Source: an uncultured Flavobacteriales bacterium
GTDB taxonomy: Bacteria > Bacteroidota > Bacteroidia > UBA10329
Length of the DNA stretch: 36,810 nucleotides
Direction of reading: 5' to 3'
Assembly: GCA_937900875.1 (NCBI GenBank)
Contig: CALCGD010000152.1
Location: forward strand, 1 to 36,810
The notes beneath the pieces are model-generated. The model did not search any database. It was not told the origin of the DNA and saw nothing but the letters and a program-made list of their open reading frames with translations. The translations under genes and the position numbers were made by a program. Each line of letters starts with the position of its first letter. Positions within the stretch are counted from its first letter, which is position 1. Of the stretch, positions 8,828 through 17,689 are shown in pieces.

Positions 8828-8864
8828 AAACAGCCGATTCTCAATGTTAGAGAAACGGCTGTTT
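8828..8864 (-). terminator. Strong hairpin terminator after the M43 protease gene
   Basis: AAACAGCCG (8828-8836) pairs perfectly with CGGCTGTTT (8856-8864). Inside, TTCTC (8838-8842) pairs with GAGAA (8850-8854) around a 7-base loop, with one A-A mismatch between the stems. Read on the minus strand, the stem ends in GCTGTTTG, giving a short U-rich tail. It lies 60 bases past the M43 stop and 50 bases before the vWA gene start, so it separates two same-strand genes. Confidence 0.7.
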
Positions 8865-8924
8865 ACGATTAAATAGTATGCGATGAATTATCCGAAAACT
8901 CCAACAAGAGTAATAGATGGCGTA

Positions 8925-11003
8925 TTAATTCTTGACGAATCGAATTGTTTTAACTCCTTTATCCGAGTTCAATTGTATGAAGTAAATTCCAGCAGTTAAG
9001 TTCGAATTCAGGTTTGAAATTGCAATTCTGTTGATGCCTGAATTGAACTTGGTGGTTCGATGACCTAATTCTTGTCCCATTACGTTCACCAAAACAACAT
9101 TGGTAATAACAGCTTCTTCCAAAATCAACTCTAACTGGCTGTTCCCATCGATTGGATTTGGATAAACTCGAACGGTACGGAAAACTCCCGTTTCTTCGAT
9201 TCCGATTGAACTAGCATTCGGATTAATGTTAATGTCATCGATATACATATAGCTCTGGTTGTCGCTCAACGCCTCAAATCTTACAAGCACGTGAGGTTCT
9301 CCTGCCATTGTAGCCAACGAAACTTCGTCTTCTCTCCAGTCACTTTCATCAGGAACAAACGTGTTAGAAACGTTGCTACCGGCTGTGTTAATATCATCGC
9401 CATTCTTGGTGTAACGCAAGGTCCAAGATTCACCACAATTTCTAGAAGCGTAAATTCTCAATCGCTCACTGTGATTAGTGGAGTTTCTATTTGAGTGTGC
9501 TAATCGGAAAGTCAAAAAAGCATCTGCCGATTCAACATCCGTCATATCTATTGGTGGGCTGATAAGGCTATTCATATTACCAGAAGTAATGCTTCTCAAA
9601 TTGATTCTTGCCGAAGCATTACCTGTGTAAGAAGCTGTAGTATTCCGTTGCCAAGTAAGCCCGCCTGGTGTTTCTATTGACCATTCCAGCTCAGGGTCAG
9701 AATTATCTGGGAAACTAGAATCTTCCATTCCTTCAGAATAAGGACCGTCTATTCCTCCACCTAATTGTGTTACAACAACTGCGTCTTGCAGTGTTTCTGA
9801 TTCTGAACCAGCTGCGGTCGAAATTGTAAGTGTCACGTCATAAGTTCCTGCAGAGTTGTAGGTAATTGTAGGATTTGGATTGTTGCTTGATGATGGTGTT
9901 CCACCTGGGAAAGTCCAGCTCCAAACCCAACTTGGATCTACATCTGCTCCCCAAGAATTGTCTTCAAATTCTACTTCCAAACCTTCACAACCCAAAGATT
10001 CATCTAGGAAGAATTCAACATTTGGCACACAACTATTGCTAAATCCGTCAGCAGTACCAGTATTGTTTCTGTTTGTAGATGCCCAATAGTAATTTCTCTC
10101 TCCAGTACCACTACTTGCAGCCATTTGCATTTCTTCCGCTTGTTCCTCGGTAAACATTCTAGGGCAACTCGTGTAATCCATATAATTGTGAACGTTGTCT
10201 AGACTGCCACATGTAACCTGACTTGTGTTACAGCCACCAGAAGTTCCAGTAGTGTTTGGAGTGTCACTAATACCATCGTCAAAATTGCAATTGGAGGCTT
10301 CTTCTGGTTCGTTTGTTGGCCCCCAAGTGTGAGATAGGTTTAACCAATGACCAACTTCGTGAGATACAGTACTTTGTAATTGTGCCGCCCTAATGATAAT
10401 TCCGTTTCTATACGCATTTACGCTGCCTGGCAAATAAGTGTAGCCACCAGATCCACTTTCCATTGTATTTACCAGCCAAACCTGCAGGTATCTTCTCGTT
10501 TGGGTATTCCAATTTACGAGGTCTTTGATGTCTTCGTTACCAGCGTAAGTCAAATTCGATTCTGTTCTTGTTATGCCATCAGTGCAATTCCCGTTATGGT
10601 CAATTTTAGCCAACCTAAGTTCGAATTGCGGGTCACCAATAATGTCATCGAAGGGTGGTGTTACAGACGAAATATTACCATTCTGGGCACGTAATTCCAG
10701 ATTAACGTACTCCAATACGCTGATGATTGCGTCTTTGGAGAGGTTTTCTGACCCGTTATCATGAATGACGTGAAAGACTACAGGAATAACCTTCTGACCA
10801 CCTGCTCTCTGATTTTCTGGCAACGCACGCAGTTCTTCCATCTCGCGTAAAAATTGCTCACGATTTGCACGATTTTCTTGGCTCCGTTCTAACGCCTCAT
10901 TTGTTTTGCTATGTGTAAAACAAGGCAGCTTTTGAGCAGTTGATAGAAACGGAGCTATTAGAATGGCTGACAAAAAAAGCAGCTGGAAATAGGGTCTTCT
11001 CAT
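8925..11003 (-). CDS. Secreted M43 (pappalysin-type) zinc metalloprotease with PKD domain and type IX sorting tail
   Basis: 692 residues. Signal peptide about 1-24; a pro-region with a VIPVVFHVIHDNGSE strand opens the M43 fold. The zinc motif is HEVGHWLNLSH (His215, Glu216, His219, His225), and the Met-turn is NYMDYTS (Met275). A PKD-like module with WSWTFPGGTP spans about 335-415. A jelly-roll-like region lies at about 425-595. The C-terminal 80 residues start with VRVYPNP and end in KTIRFVKN, a type A type IX secretion sorting domain. The predicted role is an extracellular or surface-attached protease. The usual HExxHxxGxxH glycine is Asn here, but metal ligands are kept. The upstream 238 bases to the usp gene show no clear promoter box. 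Confidence 0.93.
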   Translation of the reverse strand: MRRPYFQLLFLSAILIAPFLSTAQKLPCFTHSKTNEALERSQENRANREQFLREMEELRALPENQRAGGQKVIPVVFHVIHDNGSENLSKDAIISVLEYVNLELRAQNGNISSVTPPFDDIIGDPQFELRLAKIDHNGNCTDGITRTESNLTYAGNEDIKDLVNWNTQTRRYLQVWLVNTMESGSGGYTYLPGSVNAYRNGIIIRAAQLQSTVSHEVGHWLNLSHTWGPTNEPEEASNCNFDDGISDTPNTTGTSGGCNTSQVTCGSLDNVHNYMDYTSCPRMFTEEQAEEMQMAASSGTGERNYYWASTNRNNTGTADGFSNSCVPNVEFFLDESLGCEGLEVEFEDNSWGADVDPSWVWSWTFPGGTPSSSNNPNPTITYNSAGTYDVTLTISTAAGSESETLQDAVVVTQLGGGIDGPYSEGMEDSSFPDNSDPELEWSIETPGGLTWQRNTTASYTGNASARINLRSITSGNMNSLISPPIDMTDVESADAFLTFRLAHSNRNSTNHSERLRIYASRNCGESWTLRYTKNGDDINTAGSNVSNTFVPDESDWREDEVSLATMAGEPHVLVRFEALSDNQSYMYIDDININPNASSIGIEETGVFRTVRVYPNPIDGNSQLELILEEAVITNVVLVNVMGQELGHRTTKFNSGINRIAISNLNSNLTAGIYFIQLNSDKGVKTIRFVKN

Positions 11004-11241
11004 TTGTTTGGTTCAATTTCAATAGGTAAACGATAGAATTTACTCGATTGTTTCGCGAAGATAAAAGGAGAAAGAGGTAAAATCAGCCGCCAGTTGACAA
11101 ACTAAGAGAATTGGAAAGACAAAGAACAAGGCAATTGTTTCGGTACCACACTTTTGACGAATGTCAGTTTATGAAGTGATTGCCCTCACTAAATAAGGGG
11201 GCTGTTGAATCGTTCTTTGAAATGAACTTCAGGCTAGCCGT

Positions 11242-12054
11242 ATGCAAAACATTCTAATTCCCACAGACTTTTCACTAAACGCATTAAGAGCTGCGGAGTA
11301 CGCGATAACCATTTTTGGCAACTCGGCTAATTACACGCTCGTAAATTGCTACGAGGTACCGCATTCTGGCGCCACCATGCTAATTTCTATTGCAGATATT
11401 TTAGAGAAAGATTCGTTACAGCTACTTGCTTCCGAACGAGAAAGGCTTATTGGTATGTATGCAGCTTTGGGTTTAAGAATCGAGGTTAAATCCATAATGG
11501 GCTCTCCTGCAGTGGCTGTGAGGAAGATTGCAACTGAAAACGATTTGGTAGTTATGGGAACAAAGGGCGCAACAGGACTAAAAGAAGTTTTTGTAGGCAG
11601 CGTGGCTTCCAACGTATTAGAAAATGTTCCATGCCCGGTAATTGCTATTCCGGAGATTGCGGCAAACGTTAAACCTGCCAAAATTCTATTTGCGGCAGAT
11701 GATAAATGTTTGTCTGAAGGAGAATTACCCGAAAGATTGGTTGGTCTTGCTAAGTTTTTTGAGGCCGAGGTTCTTATCTTAAATGTGGTGCCCAAAGGTG
11801 AAATTTCTCATGTAGGAAACAGCGCTGAAAATTCACGTAAGCCTACTAATGCGTTCGAAAATGTTAAGCATAGTTTTCATTTTATCGAAGATGAAGAAGT
11901 AAATCATGGTATTGAGGAGTTCATCAAAAACAATCAGGTGGATATGCTTGGAATGATTACAAGGAGAGATGATTTGTTCTCTAGATTGTTCGGGACTAGC
12001 AACACAAAAAGTATGATGATGCATACGAATGTTCCCCTTGTAGCATTTCATTAA
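11242..12054 (+). CDS. Universal stress protein, two Usp domains
   Basis: 270 residues, the size of two fused UspA domains. The first half begins MQNILIPTDFS and ends with VVMGTKGATG...GSVASNV..CPVIAIPE, the ATP-binding G-2x-G-9x-G(S) layout. The second half begins KILFAADD but ends with GMITRRDDLFSRLFG...PLVAFH, with the glycine motif degraded, so only the first domain looks nucleotide-competent. It is cytosolic with no signal. It lies 17 bases upstream of a paralogue on the same strand. Confidence 0.9.
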   Translation: MQNILIPTDFSLNALRAAEYAITIFGNSANYTLVNCYEVPHSGATMLISIADILEKDSLQLLASERERLIGMYAALGLRIEVKSIMGSPAVAVRKIATENDLVVMGTKGATGLKEVFVGSVASNVLENVPCPVIAIPEIAANVKPAKILFAADDKCLSEGELPERLVGLAKFFEAEVLILNVVPKGEISHVGNSAENSRKPTNAFENVKHSFHFIEDEEVNHGIEEFIKNNQVDMLGMITRRDDLFSRLFGTSNTKSMMMHTNVPLVAFH

Positions 12055-12071
12055 CTCTTAAAACACCTAGG

Positions 12072-12902
12072 ATGAAAAGAATACTTATTCCAACCGATAG
12101 AAGTGCCAATGCAAACCACGCACTTAACTATGCATTAGAGTTATTTAAGGGAAGTCAGATTGAATTTACGTTGTTTCAATCTTTCCAATATCCAGTGTAC
12201 ACTACCGATATACCTGTGTTTTCTGAAGATTTAGGCATTGATGAAGCGCTTCTGGATTTGGAGCGATTGACTGACGTGCTGAGAGAAAAATGGTCATCGT
12301 CCAATTACACTTTTAAAACCATCGTTGAGGCTGGCCCACTTTCTATCAATCTCGAACAATTGGTAGATTCCTTAGGTATTGACCTCATTGTAATGGGAAC
12401 GAAGGGTGCTTCCGGTATTTCAGCTGCTATTATCGGCAGTAATACCTCGGATGTAATTCAATCTGCAATCTGCCCAGTTCTTGCGGTACCGGAGAATGCA
12501 GTAATCAAAATACCTGCGCGAATACTATTTGCAATCGATAACAAAGGATTGACTAACGCCAATGTGATAGCATTGTTAACTGAAATTTCTAAAAGCTTCC
12601 AATCTCATGTTCATTTAATGAACGTTCTTGATGAGGGTAAAATGACAACTGTAGATGAAGCTGTTGAAGGATTAAAGTTGGATCATATTTTAGAAGAAGT
12701 AGAACATACTTTCCATTTTGAAAATAGCTCGGATAAAGCACATGCAATTGAAAATTACCTAAACCAGCATAACATAGACATGTTGGCGGTTGTGCCTCGA
12801 AAGAACAATTTTTTTGACTCCCTATTTAATCGGAGCGTAACTAGAAAATTGACGCTACATACCAAAGTTCCCATGCTTGCAATGCCTGATCTAGGGAACT
12901 GA
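12072..12902 (+). CDS. Universal stress protein paralogue, two Usp domains
   Basis: 276 residues, clearly a paralogue of the preceding protein: MKRILIPTDRS opening, IVMGTKGASG...GSNTSDVIQSAICPVLAVPE closing the first domain, and RILFAIDNKG opening a second domain whose glycine loop is replaced by VVPRKNNFFDSLFN. The 17-base spacing suggests a bicistronic operon from local duplication. Usp proteins act in stress survival; ligand and trigger cannot be read here. Confidence 0.9.
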   Translation: MKRILIPTDRSANANHALNYALELFKGSQIEFTLFQSFQYPVYTTDIPVFSEDLGIDEALLDLERLTDVLREKWSSSNYTFKTIVEAGPLSINLEQLVDSLGIDLIVMGTKGASGISAAIIGSNTSDVIQSAICPVLAVPENAVIKIPARILFAIDNKGLTNANVIALLTEISKSFQSHVHLMNVLDEGKMTTVDEAVEGLKLDHILEEVEHTFHFENSSDKAHAIENYLNQHNIDMLAVVPRKNNFFDSLFNRSVTRKLTLHTKVPMLAMPDLGN

Positions 12903-12961
12903 TATTCCACATTTAGTCTTGTTCACCAATTCTTAATTTAGCCGACCTTCAAAAAGACCGG

Positions 12962-14449
12962 ATGGATAAGATACTTGTAGCAAATAGAGGTGAAATTGCC
13001 TTGCGAATCATGCGTTCTGCCAGAGAAATGGGCATTAAAACGGTTGCTGTTTTTTCTGAAGCCGATAGAAATGCGTTGCATGTTAGATATGCAGACGAAG
13101 CCGTTTGTCTTGGTCCACCTCCATCCAATCAAAGTTATTTACTGGCCGATAAGATTATTGAAGTCTGCAAGGAATTGAATGTAGACGGTGTGCATCCAGG
13201 CTACGGTTTCCTATCTGAGAATGCCGCATTTGCCAATGCTCTTGAGAAGGAAGGTATAATACTCATTGGTCCATCGGCATACTCCATGGAAATTATGGGT
13301 GATAAACTTTCTGCTAAGGCAGCGGTAAAAGCCTATAACATACCAATGGTTCCTGGTACCGAAGGTGCTGTGGAGAATCTGCAAGAAGCTATATCAACCG
13401 CAAGGGAAATCGGCTTTCCAATTATGATTAAAGCATCTGCAGGTGGTGGAGGTAAAGGGATGAGAATTGTGCACCAAGAGGCTGAGCTAGAGGAGCAGAT
13501 GAATTTAGCCATTAGTGAAGCCACCTCGTCCTTCGGAAACGGGGCTGTCTTTATCGAAAGGTTTGTCAGTTCGCCAAGGCACATAGAAATTCAAGTGTTG
13601 GCAGATAAACACGGAAATGTGGTGCACCTTTTTGAACGGGAATGTTCTATTCAAAGACGACATCAAAAAGTAATTGAAGAAGCACCCTCATCGATTGTTA
13701 CCGAAGAAATGCGCACAAAAATGGGAGAGTGCGCAAAAGATGTTGCGCGTTCTTGCGGCTATATTGGCGCGGGTACAGTGGAGTTTTTGGTGGATGAAAA
13801 CCTGGACTTTTTCTTTCTTGAAATGAATACGAGATTACAGGTGGAGCATCCGGTTACGGAGTTTATATCGGGTGTAGATTTGGTGAAAGAACAGATTCGA
13901 GTGGCAAGAGGTGAGAAGCTTTCATTCAGTCAGGAAGACCTAAAGATTAATGGTCATGCCATCGAGTCGAGGGTTTATGCTGAGGACCCACAAAACAATT
14001 TCCTTCCCGATATCGGTACGTTGGAGCGTTATGTTAGACCTGAAGGTCCTGGCGTTCGGGTTGATGATGGTTTTGAGGAAGGTATGACAATTCCAATTTA
14101 CTACGATCCGATGATTGCGAAACTCGTTGTGCATGCCGAAAATCGGGATGAAGCACGAGCAAAAATGATTCGTGCAATTAGCGAGTACCAAATAACTGGG
14201 GTTAAAACCACGTTACCGTTTTGCAAGTTTGTTATGGAGCACGAAGCTTTTATAACGGGTAAGTTTGATACTGGGTTTGTAGGCCGTTATTTTACTCCCG
14301 AATCGCTAGATAATAGAAATTCAGATGAACAGGAAGTTGCGGCTTTAATGGCAGCATACGTTGAAGACACATCATCAACAACTATTCTTAGTTCAGCATC
14401 TGTTTCATCTGTTTCAAACTGGAAAAGGAACAGAACTTTGCACGATTGA
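12962..14449 (+). CDS. accC: Biotin carboxylase subunit of acetyl/propionyl-CoA carboxylase
   Basis: 495 residues. It carries the biotin carboxylase N-domain (ILVANRGEIALRIMRSAREM, HPGYGFLSENA), an ATP-grasp with the glycine loop KASAGGGGKGMRI, and the catalytic stretch EMNTRLQVEHPVTE. It catalyses ATP-dependent carboxylation of biotin on the carrier protein. The roughly 50-residue serine-rich C-terminal tail makes it longer than the 450-residue AccC norm; it ends NWKRNRTLHD. No biotin carrier or carboxyltransferase gene is adjacent, so whether the partner is acetyl-CoA or propionyl-CoA carboxylase is open. A weak -7-like TAATTTAG lies at 12934-12941. Confidence 0.93.
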   Translation: MDKILVANRGEIALRIMRSAREMGIKTVAVFSEADRNALHVRYADEAVCLGPPPSNQSYLLADKIIEVCKELNVDGVHPGYGFLSENAAFANALEKEGIILIGPSAYSMEIMGDKLSAKAAVKAYNIPMVPGTEGAVENLQEAISTAREIGFPIMIKASAGGGGKGMRIVHQEAELEEQMNLAISEATSSFGNGAVFIERFVSSPRHIEIQVLADKHGNVVHLFERECSIQRRHQKVIEEAPSSIVTEEMRTKMGECAKDVARSCGYIGAGTVEFLVDENLDFFFLEMNTRLQVEHPVTEFISGVDLVKEQIRVARGEKLSFSQEDLKINGHAIESRVYAEDPQNNFLPDIGTLERYVRPEGPGVRVDDGFEEGMTIPIYYDPMIAKLVVHAENRDEARAKMIRAISEYQITGVKTTLPFCKFVMEHEAFITGKFDTGFVGRYFTPESLDNRNSDEQEVAALMAAYVEDTSSTTILSSASVSSVSNWKRNRTLHD

Positions 14450-14457
14450 CAGGTGTT

Positions 14458-14492
14458 TTGCACCACTGGCGCGAAATTTGACTTATCTTTTG
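14458..14492 (+). promoter_or_regulatory. Possible promoter for the DUF4294 gene
   Basis: TTG at 14458-14460, a 23-base spacer, then TATCTTTTG at 14484-14492, a near match to TAnnTTTG. This fits the Bacteroidota -33/-7 layout at the long end of its spacing. The predicted transcription start would fall at or next to the ATG at 14496, implying a leaderless or nearly leaderless message. Confidence 0.3.
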
Positions 14493-14495
14493 TCT

Positions 14496-15155
14496 ATGCG
14501 TCCCACCGCAATCATATTACTTCTCTTATGGTCGATATCTCTATCGGCTCAGGATATTATATCCAAAAAGAAGAAGTCTGCCTTGCCCGCAAACGAACTT
14601 GCGGTTGCAAAAAAGCAAGATAGCTCGGCATCAGCGCTAATCAATGGACATTTGTATGACGCCATAATTATTGATGGCGACACAATTCCAGTTATCGCCC
14701 TTCCAGCTGCAAAAGCCACGGAAAAACGAGTCTTTAAGTCGAAAAGGGACGAGAAGAAGTATCGAAGATTGGTTTATCATATAAAGAAGGTGCTACCCTA
14801 TGCCAAGTTGGCTGGTAAGAAAATGCGCGAGGTGGAAGAGGAAGTTGCTGGAATGAGCAAGAAAGAGCGTAAGAAGCGCATGAAGCAGTTGGAGAAAGAA
14901 ATTAAGCGAGATTATGAGGGTGATTTAACCAAACTCACTTTCACGCAAGGTAGAATTCTGATAAAACTCTTAGATAGAGAAACAGGCAATATCTCTTACG
15001 ATATCGTAGCTGAGTTCAGAGGTAAATTCTCTGCATGGTTTTTTCAGGGAATTGCAAAAATGTTTGATTATGACTTGAAGTCTGAGTACGACCCTGAAGG
15101 AAAAGATAAGTTGATTGAGCAGTTGGTACTGAAAATTGAGGCTGGCGAACTTTAG
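14496..15155 (+). CDS. DUF4294 exported protein
   Basis: 219 residues from the ATG at 14496, which gives a proper signal peptide (MRPTAIILLLLWSISLSAQ). The frame stays open upstream to 14361, but that would overlap accC and bury the signal, so I reject the longer start. DUF4294 signatures are LYDAIIIDGDTIPVIALP, KKVLPYAKLAGKKM, a lysine-rich segment (KKERKKRMKQLEKEIK), LTFTQGRILIKLLDRETG and FRGKFSAWFFQGIAKMF. The family is Bacteroidota-specific and of unknown function. The stop overlaps the convergent uvrB stop. Confidence 0.85.
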   Translation: MRPTAIILLLLWSISLSAQDIISKKKKSALPANELAVAKKQDSSASALINGHLYDAIIIDGDTIPVIALPAAKATEKRVFKSKRDEKKYRRLVYHIKKVLPYAKLAGKKMREVEEEVAGMSKKERKKRMKQLEKEIKRDYEGDLTKLTFTQGRILIKLLDRETGNISYDIVAEFRGKFSAWFFQGIAKMFDYDLKSEYDPEGKDKLIEQLVLKIEAGEL

Positions 15156-17179
15156 TCCTTTTTTGAGATTTCCAATTCTATGTGCTTCATGGCATCTCGC
15201 AAACGCGCAGCTTCAATAAAATCCAACTCTTTTGCCGCAGACTCCATTGCAACTCTAACCTTGCCCAATTGAGTCTTTAATTCGTCTTTACTCAAGTACT
15301 GAACACCCGCCTCGGCTGCTTGATTCAAGTCGTGTTCGGTATCGTACTTCTGTCTACGTTTCATAGTACCCGCTACAGAAGTTTGTTCCATAATTGCTTC
15401 TTTGGATTTTACCAAGGCAGTTGGAACCAAACCGTTGTCTGTATTGAATTTTATCTGCTTTTCGCGCCTTCTTTCGGTTTCGTCCATTGTTTGCTTCATA
15501 GATTTTGTAATCCTGTCGGCATACATTATCACCAAACCATTTATGTTTCTAGCCGCTCTACCAGCTGTTTGCGTTAGTGCACGAGAAGAACGTAGAAAAC
15601 CCTCTTTATCAGCATCCAGAATGGCTACAAGACTTACTTCAGGAAGGTCTAATCCCTCTCTGAGAAGATTAATTCCAATTAAAACATCAAAGTTTCCTAA
15701 GCGCAGGTCTCTCAAGATTTCGACACGCTCCACGGTATCAACTTCAGAGTGGATGTAGCGACAGTTTACATTCAATCGGCCCATGTATTTTGCCAATTCT
15801 TCTGCCATACGTTTGGTGAGAGTCGTGACCAAAATGCGCTCACCTTTTTTAATGGTTTGATCAACCATATCAAGCAAATCATCCACCTGATTTACACTTG
15901 GTCTTACTTCAATAATAGGGTCTAGAAGACCAGTTGGACGTATAACCTGTTCTGCTACAATTCCACCGCTCTTCTCCAATTCGTAATCAGCTGGTGTGGC
16001 CGAAACGTAAATTAACTGATTGACAATTCCTTCAAACTCTTCAAACTTTAAGGGTCTGTTATCCATTGCCGATGGAAGTCGAAATCCATAATCGACTAGG
16101 TTTATTTTTCTGCTTCGATCGCCACCGTACATGGCGCCAATCTGAGAAACCGTTACGTGACTCTCATCAATAAACATGAGGAAATCGTCTGGGAAATAAT
16201 CCATCAAGCAAAATGGACGAGTACCAGCTGCACGGCCATCAAAGTAGCGTGAGTAATTCTCGATACCCGAACAGTAACCAAGTTCGCGCATCATTTCGAC
16301 ATCGTAATCAACTCGTTCTTGAAGTCGTTTTGCTTCAAGCGGTTTGCCAATTTCATTGAAATAGTCAACCTGTTTAACCATGTCTTCCTGAATCTGCCAG
16401 ATCTTTTCAAGAAGTGTATCTCTGGATGTTACAAAATTGTTTGCAGGGTAAATAACGGCTCTGTCTAACTCAGTAATAGTACTGCCAGAATTAGGGTCAA
16501 TTTTTTCTATCTCTTCTATCTCATCACCAAAAAATACAATACGATACGCGTAATCTGCATAGGCTAAGTACACATCTACAGAATCACCTTTTACTCTAAA
16601 TTGACCACGTTCTAATGTGCCTGTGGATCGTGCGTACAAGCTGGAAACCAAACGGTGTAGAAATAGATCTCTGCTGATTGATTCACCAACACTGACCTCA
16701 ACTGTGTTGTTTGCAAAATCGGTTGGGTTACCGATACCGTAAATACATGAAACAGATGAGACGACAATTACATCTCTTCTACCAGAAAGCAGGGTAGAAG
16801 CAGCGCTTAATCTGTGCTTTTCAATCTCGTCATTTATCTGAAGATCCTTCTCAATGTACGTGTCCGTAACGGGCAGGTATGCCTCTGGCTGATAATAATC
16901 GTAATACGAAACATAGTACTCTACCGCGTTATTTGGGAAGAATTGTTTGAACTCGCCAAAAAGCTGAGCTGCCAAGGTTTTGTTGTGACTAAGAATAAGT
17001 GTAGGGCGGCCAGTTTGCGCGATGACATTGGCCATGGTGAATGTTTTACCTGAGCCTGTAGCGCCTAAAAGAACCTGGTCCTTATCTCCAGCATCAACTC
17101 CTTCTACCAATTGCTTGATAGCCGTAGGCTGATCGCCCATGGGTTTGAATTCTGCTATGAGCTCGAACTTTTCGTTCAC
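15152..17179 (-). CDS. uvrB: UvrB, excinuclease ABC subunit B
   Basis: 675 residues, normal length. Walker A GATGSGKT at 39-46, the DNA-clamping beta-hairpin YYVSYYDYYQPEAYLP, helicase motif II MFIDESHVTVSQ, motif VI QTAGRAARN, and a C-terminal UVR domain (AAKELDFIEAARLRDAM). It verifies DNA lesions handed over by UvrA and recruits UvrC in nucleotide excision repair. Its ATG overlaps the stop of the upstream heme-binding gene (ATGA type), implying translational coupling. Its stop overlaps the stop of the convergent DUF4294 gene. Confidence 0.97.
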   Translation of the reverse strand: MNEKFELIAEFKPMGDQPTAIKQLVEGVDAGDKDQVLLGATGSGKTFTMANVIAQTGRPTLILSHNKTLAAQLFGEFKQFFPNNAVEYYVSYYDYYQPEAYLPVTDTYIEKDLQINDEIEKHRLSAASTLLSGRRDVIVVSSVSCIYGIGNPTDFANNTVEVSVGESISRDLFLHRLVSSLYARSTGTLERGQFRVKGDSVDVYLAYADYAYRIVFFGDEIEEIEKIDPNSGSTITELDRAVIYPANNFVTSRDTLLEKIWQIQEDMVKQVDYFNEIGKPLEAKRLQERVDYDVEMMRELGYCSGIENYSRYFDGRAAGTRPFCLMDYFPDDFLMFIDESHVTVSQIGAMYGGDRSRKINLVDYGFRLPSAMDNRPLKFEEFEGIVNQLIYVSATPADYELEKSGGIVAEQVIRPTGLLDPIIEVRPSVNQVDDLLDMVDQTIKKGERILVTTLTKRMAEELAKYMGRLNVNCRYIHSEVDTVERVEILRDLRLGNFDVLIGINLLREGLDLPEVSLVAILDADKEGFLRSSRALTQTAGRAARNINGLVIMYADRITKSMKQTMDETERRREKQIKFNTDNGLVPTALVKSKEAIMEQTSVAGTMKRRQKYDTEHDLNQAAEAGVQYLSKDELKTQLGKVRVAMESAAKELDFIEAARLRDAMKHIELEISKKD

Positions 17180-17610
17180 TTAAGAGAATTGAAGTGTTCT
17201 ACTAAAGCAGCCCGCTCTTGGTCGGTCAGTTTCGCATCCCAATGTATTAGCCAATAAAATAACATCGGCATTTCTTTCTTCTCTACAATTTCGGCTGCCT
17301 CTTTGGCCAAATGTTTTTGGTCTGCAATTGGGTATGATTTCCATTCGGAGAAGTTCATTTCCTCTCTTCCGTGCTCAATGTGTCCGTCAATCCAATAATT
17401 AACAGGAACAACATTGGCGTACCATGGATAGGTTGTCTCGTTTGAATGACAGTCCATACAAGCCTTATCAAGTATAGACCGAACATCAGCGTTATCGGTT
17501 TCAAAAGCCATTGTGGCATCAGTTGCAACTACCTCTCTTTCGTATGGAATGAATTGCACCAATGCCAAGACGAGAACAATCGGAACAAGAATTTTACGAG
17601 TTTTTGACAT
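17176..17610 (-). CDS. Membrane-anchored heme-binding domain (CxxCH) protein
   Basis: 144 residues. One N-terminal membrane segment or uncleaved signal (ILVPIVLVLALVQFIPY) and a single c-type heme motif, Cys51-Met-Asp-Cys54-His55, followed by SNETTYPWYANVVPVNYWIDGHI, the signature of the Bacteroidota heme-binding domain family (Haem_bd). Such proteins are small periplasmic cytochrome-like domains; the redox partner is not shown here. A TACTTTTG box lies just upstream. The 3' end overlaps the uvrB start, making an unexpected operon with DNA repair. Confidence 0.88.
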   Translation of the reverse strand: MSKTRKILVPIVLVLALVQFIPYEREVVATDATMAFETDNADVRSILDKACMDCHSNETTYPWYANVVPVNYWIDGHIEHGREEMNFSEWKSYPIADQKHLAKEAAEIVEKKEMPMLFYWLIHWDAKLTDQERAALVEHFNSLK

Positions 17611-17631
17611 TTTAACTAATTATTGAACAAA

Positions 17632-17639
17632 CAAAAGTA
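17632..17639 (-). promoter_or_regulatory. Putative -7 box (TACTTTTG) for the heme-binding/uvrB operon
   Basis: Exact TAnnTTTG match on the minus strand, 21 bases upstream of the heme-binding gene ATG at 17610. No -33 TTG at the ideal distance: 17653-17655 is only 13 bases away. It suggests the pair is transcribed separately from the CPBP-like gene upstream. Confidence 0.45.
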
Positions 17640-17689
17640 AGGTTGGTTTTCGCAACAGGCGTTTTCTTTGGCTTGCAATTGAATAATCC

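Noticed and set aside
11181-11202. Hairpin or operator upstream of the first usp gene
   Set aside because: CCCT and AGGG can pair but the stem is only 4 bp, with no conserved box or T-run nearby.
14361-14495. Longer N-terminus for the DUF4294 protein
   Set aside because: It would overlap the end of accC in another frame and place the signal peptide 45 residues inside; the ATG at 14496 gives a normal secreted protein.
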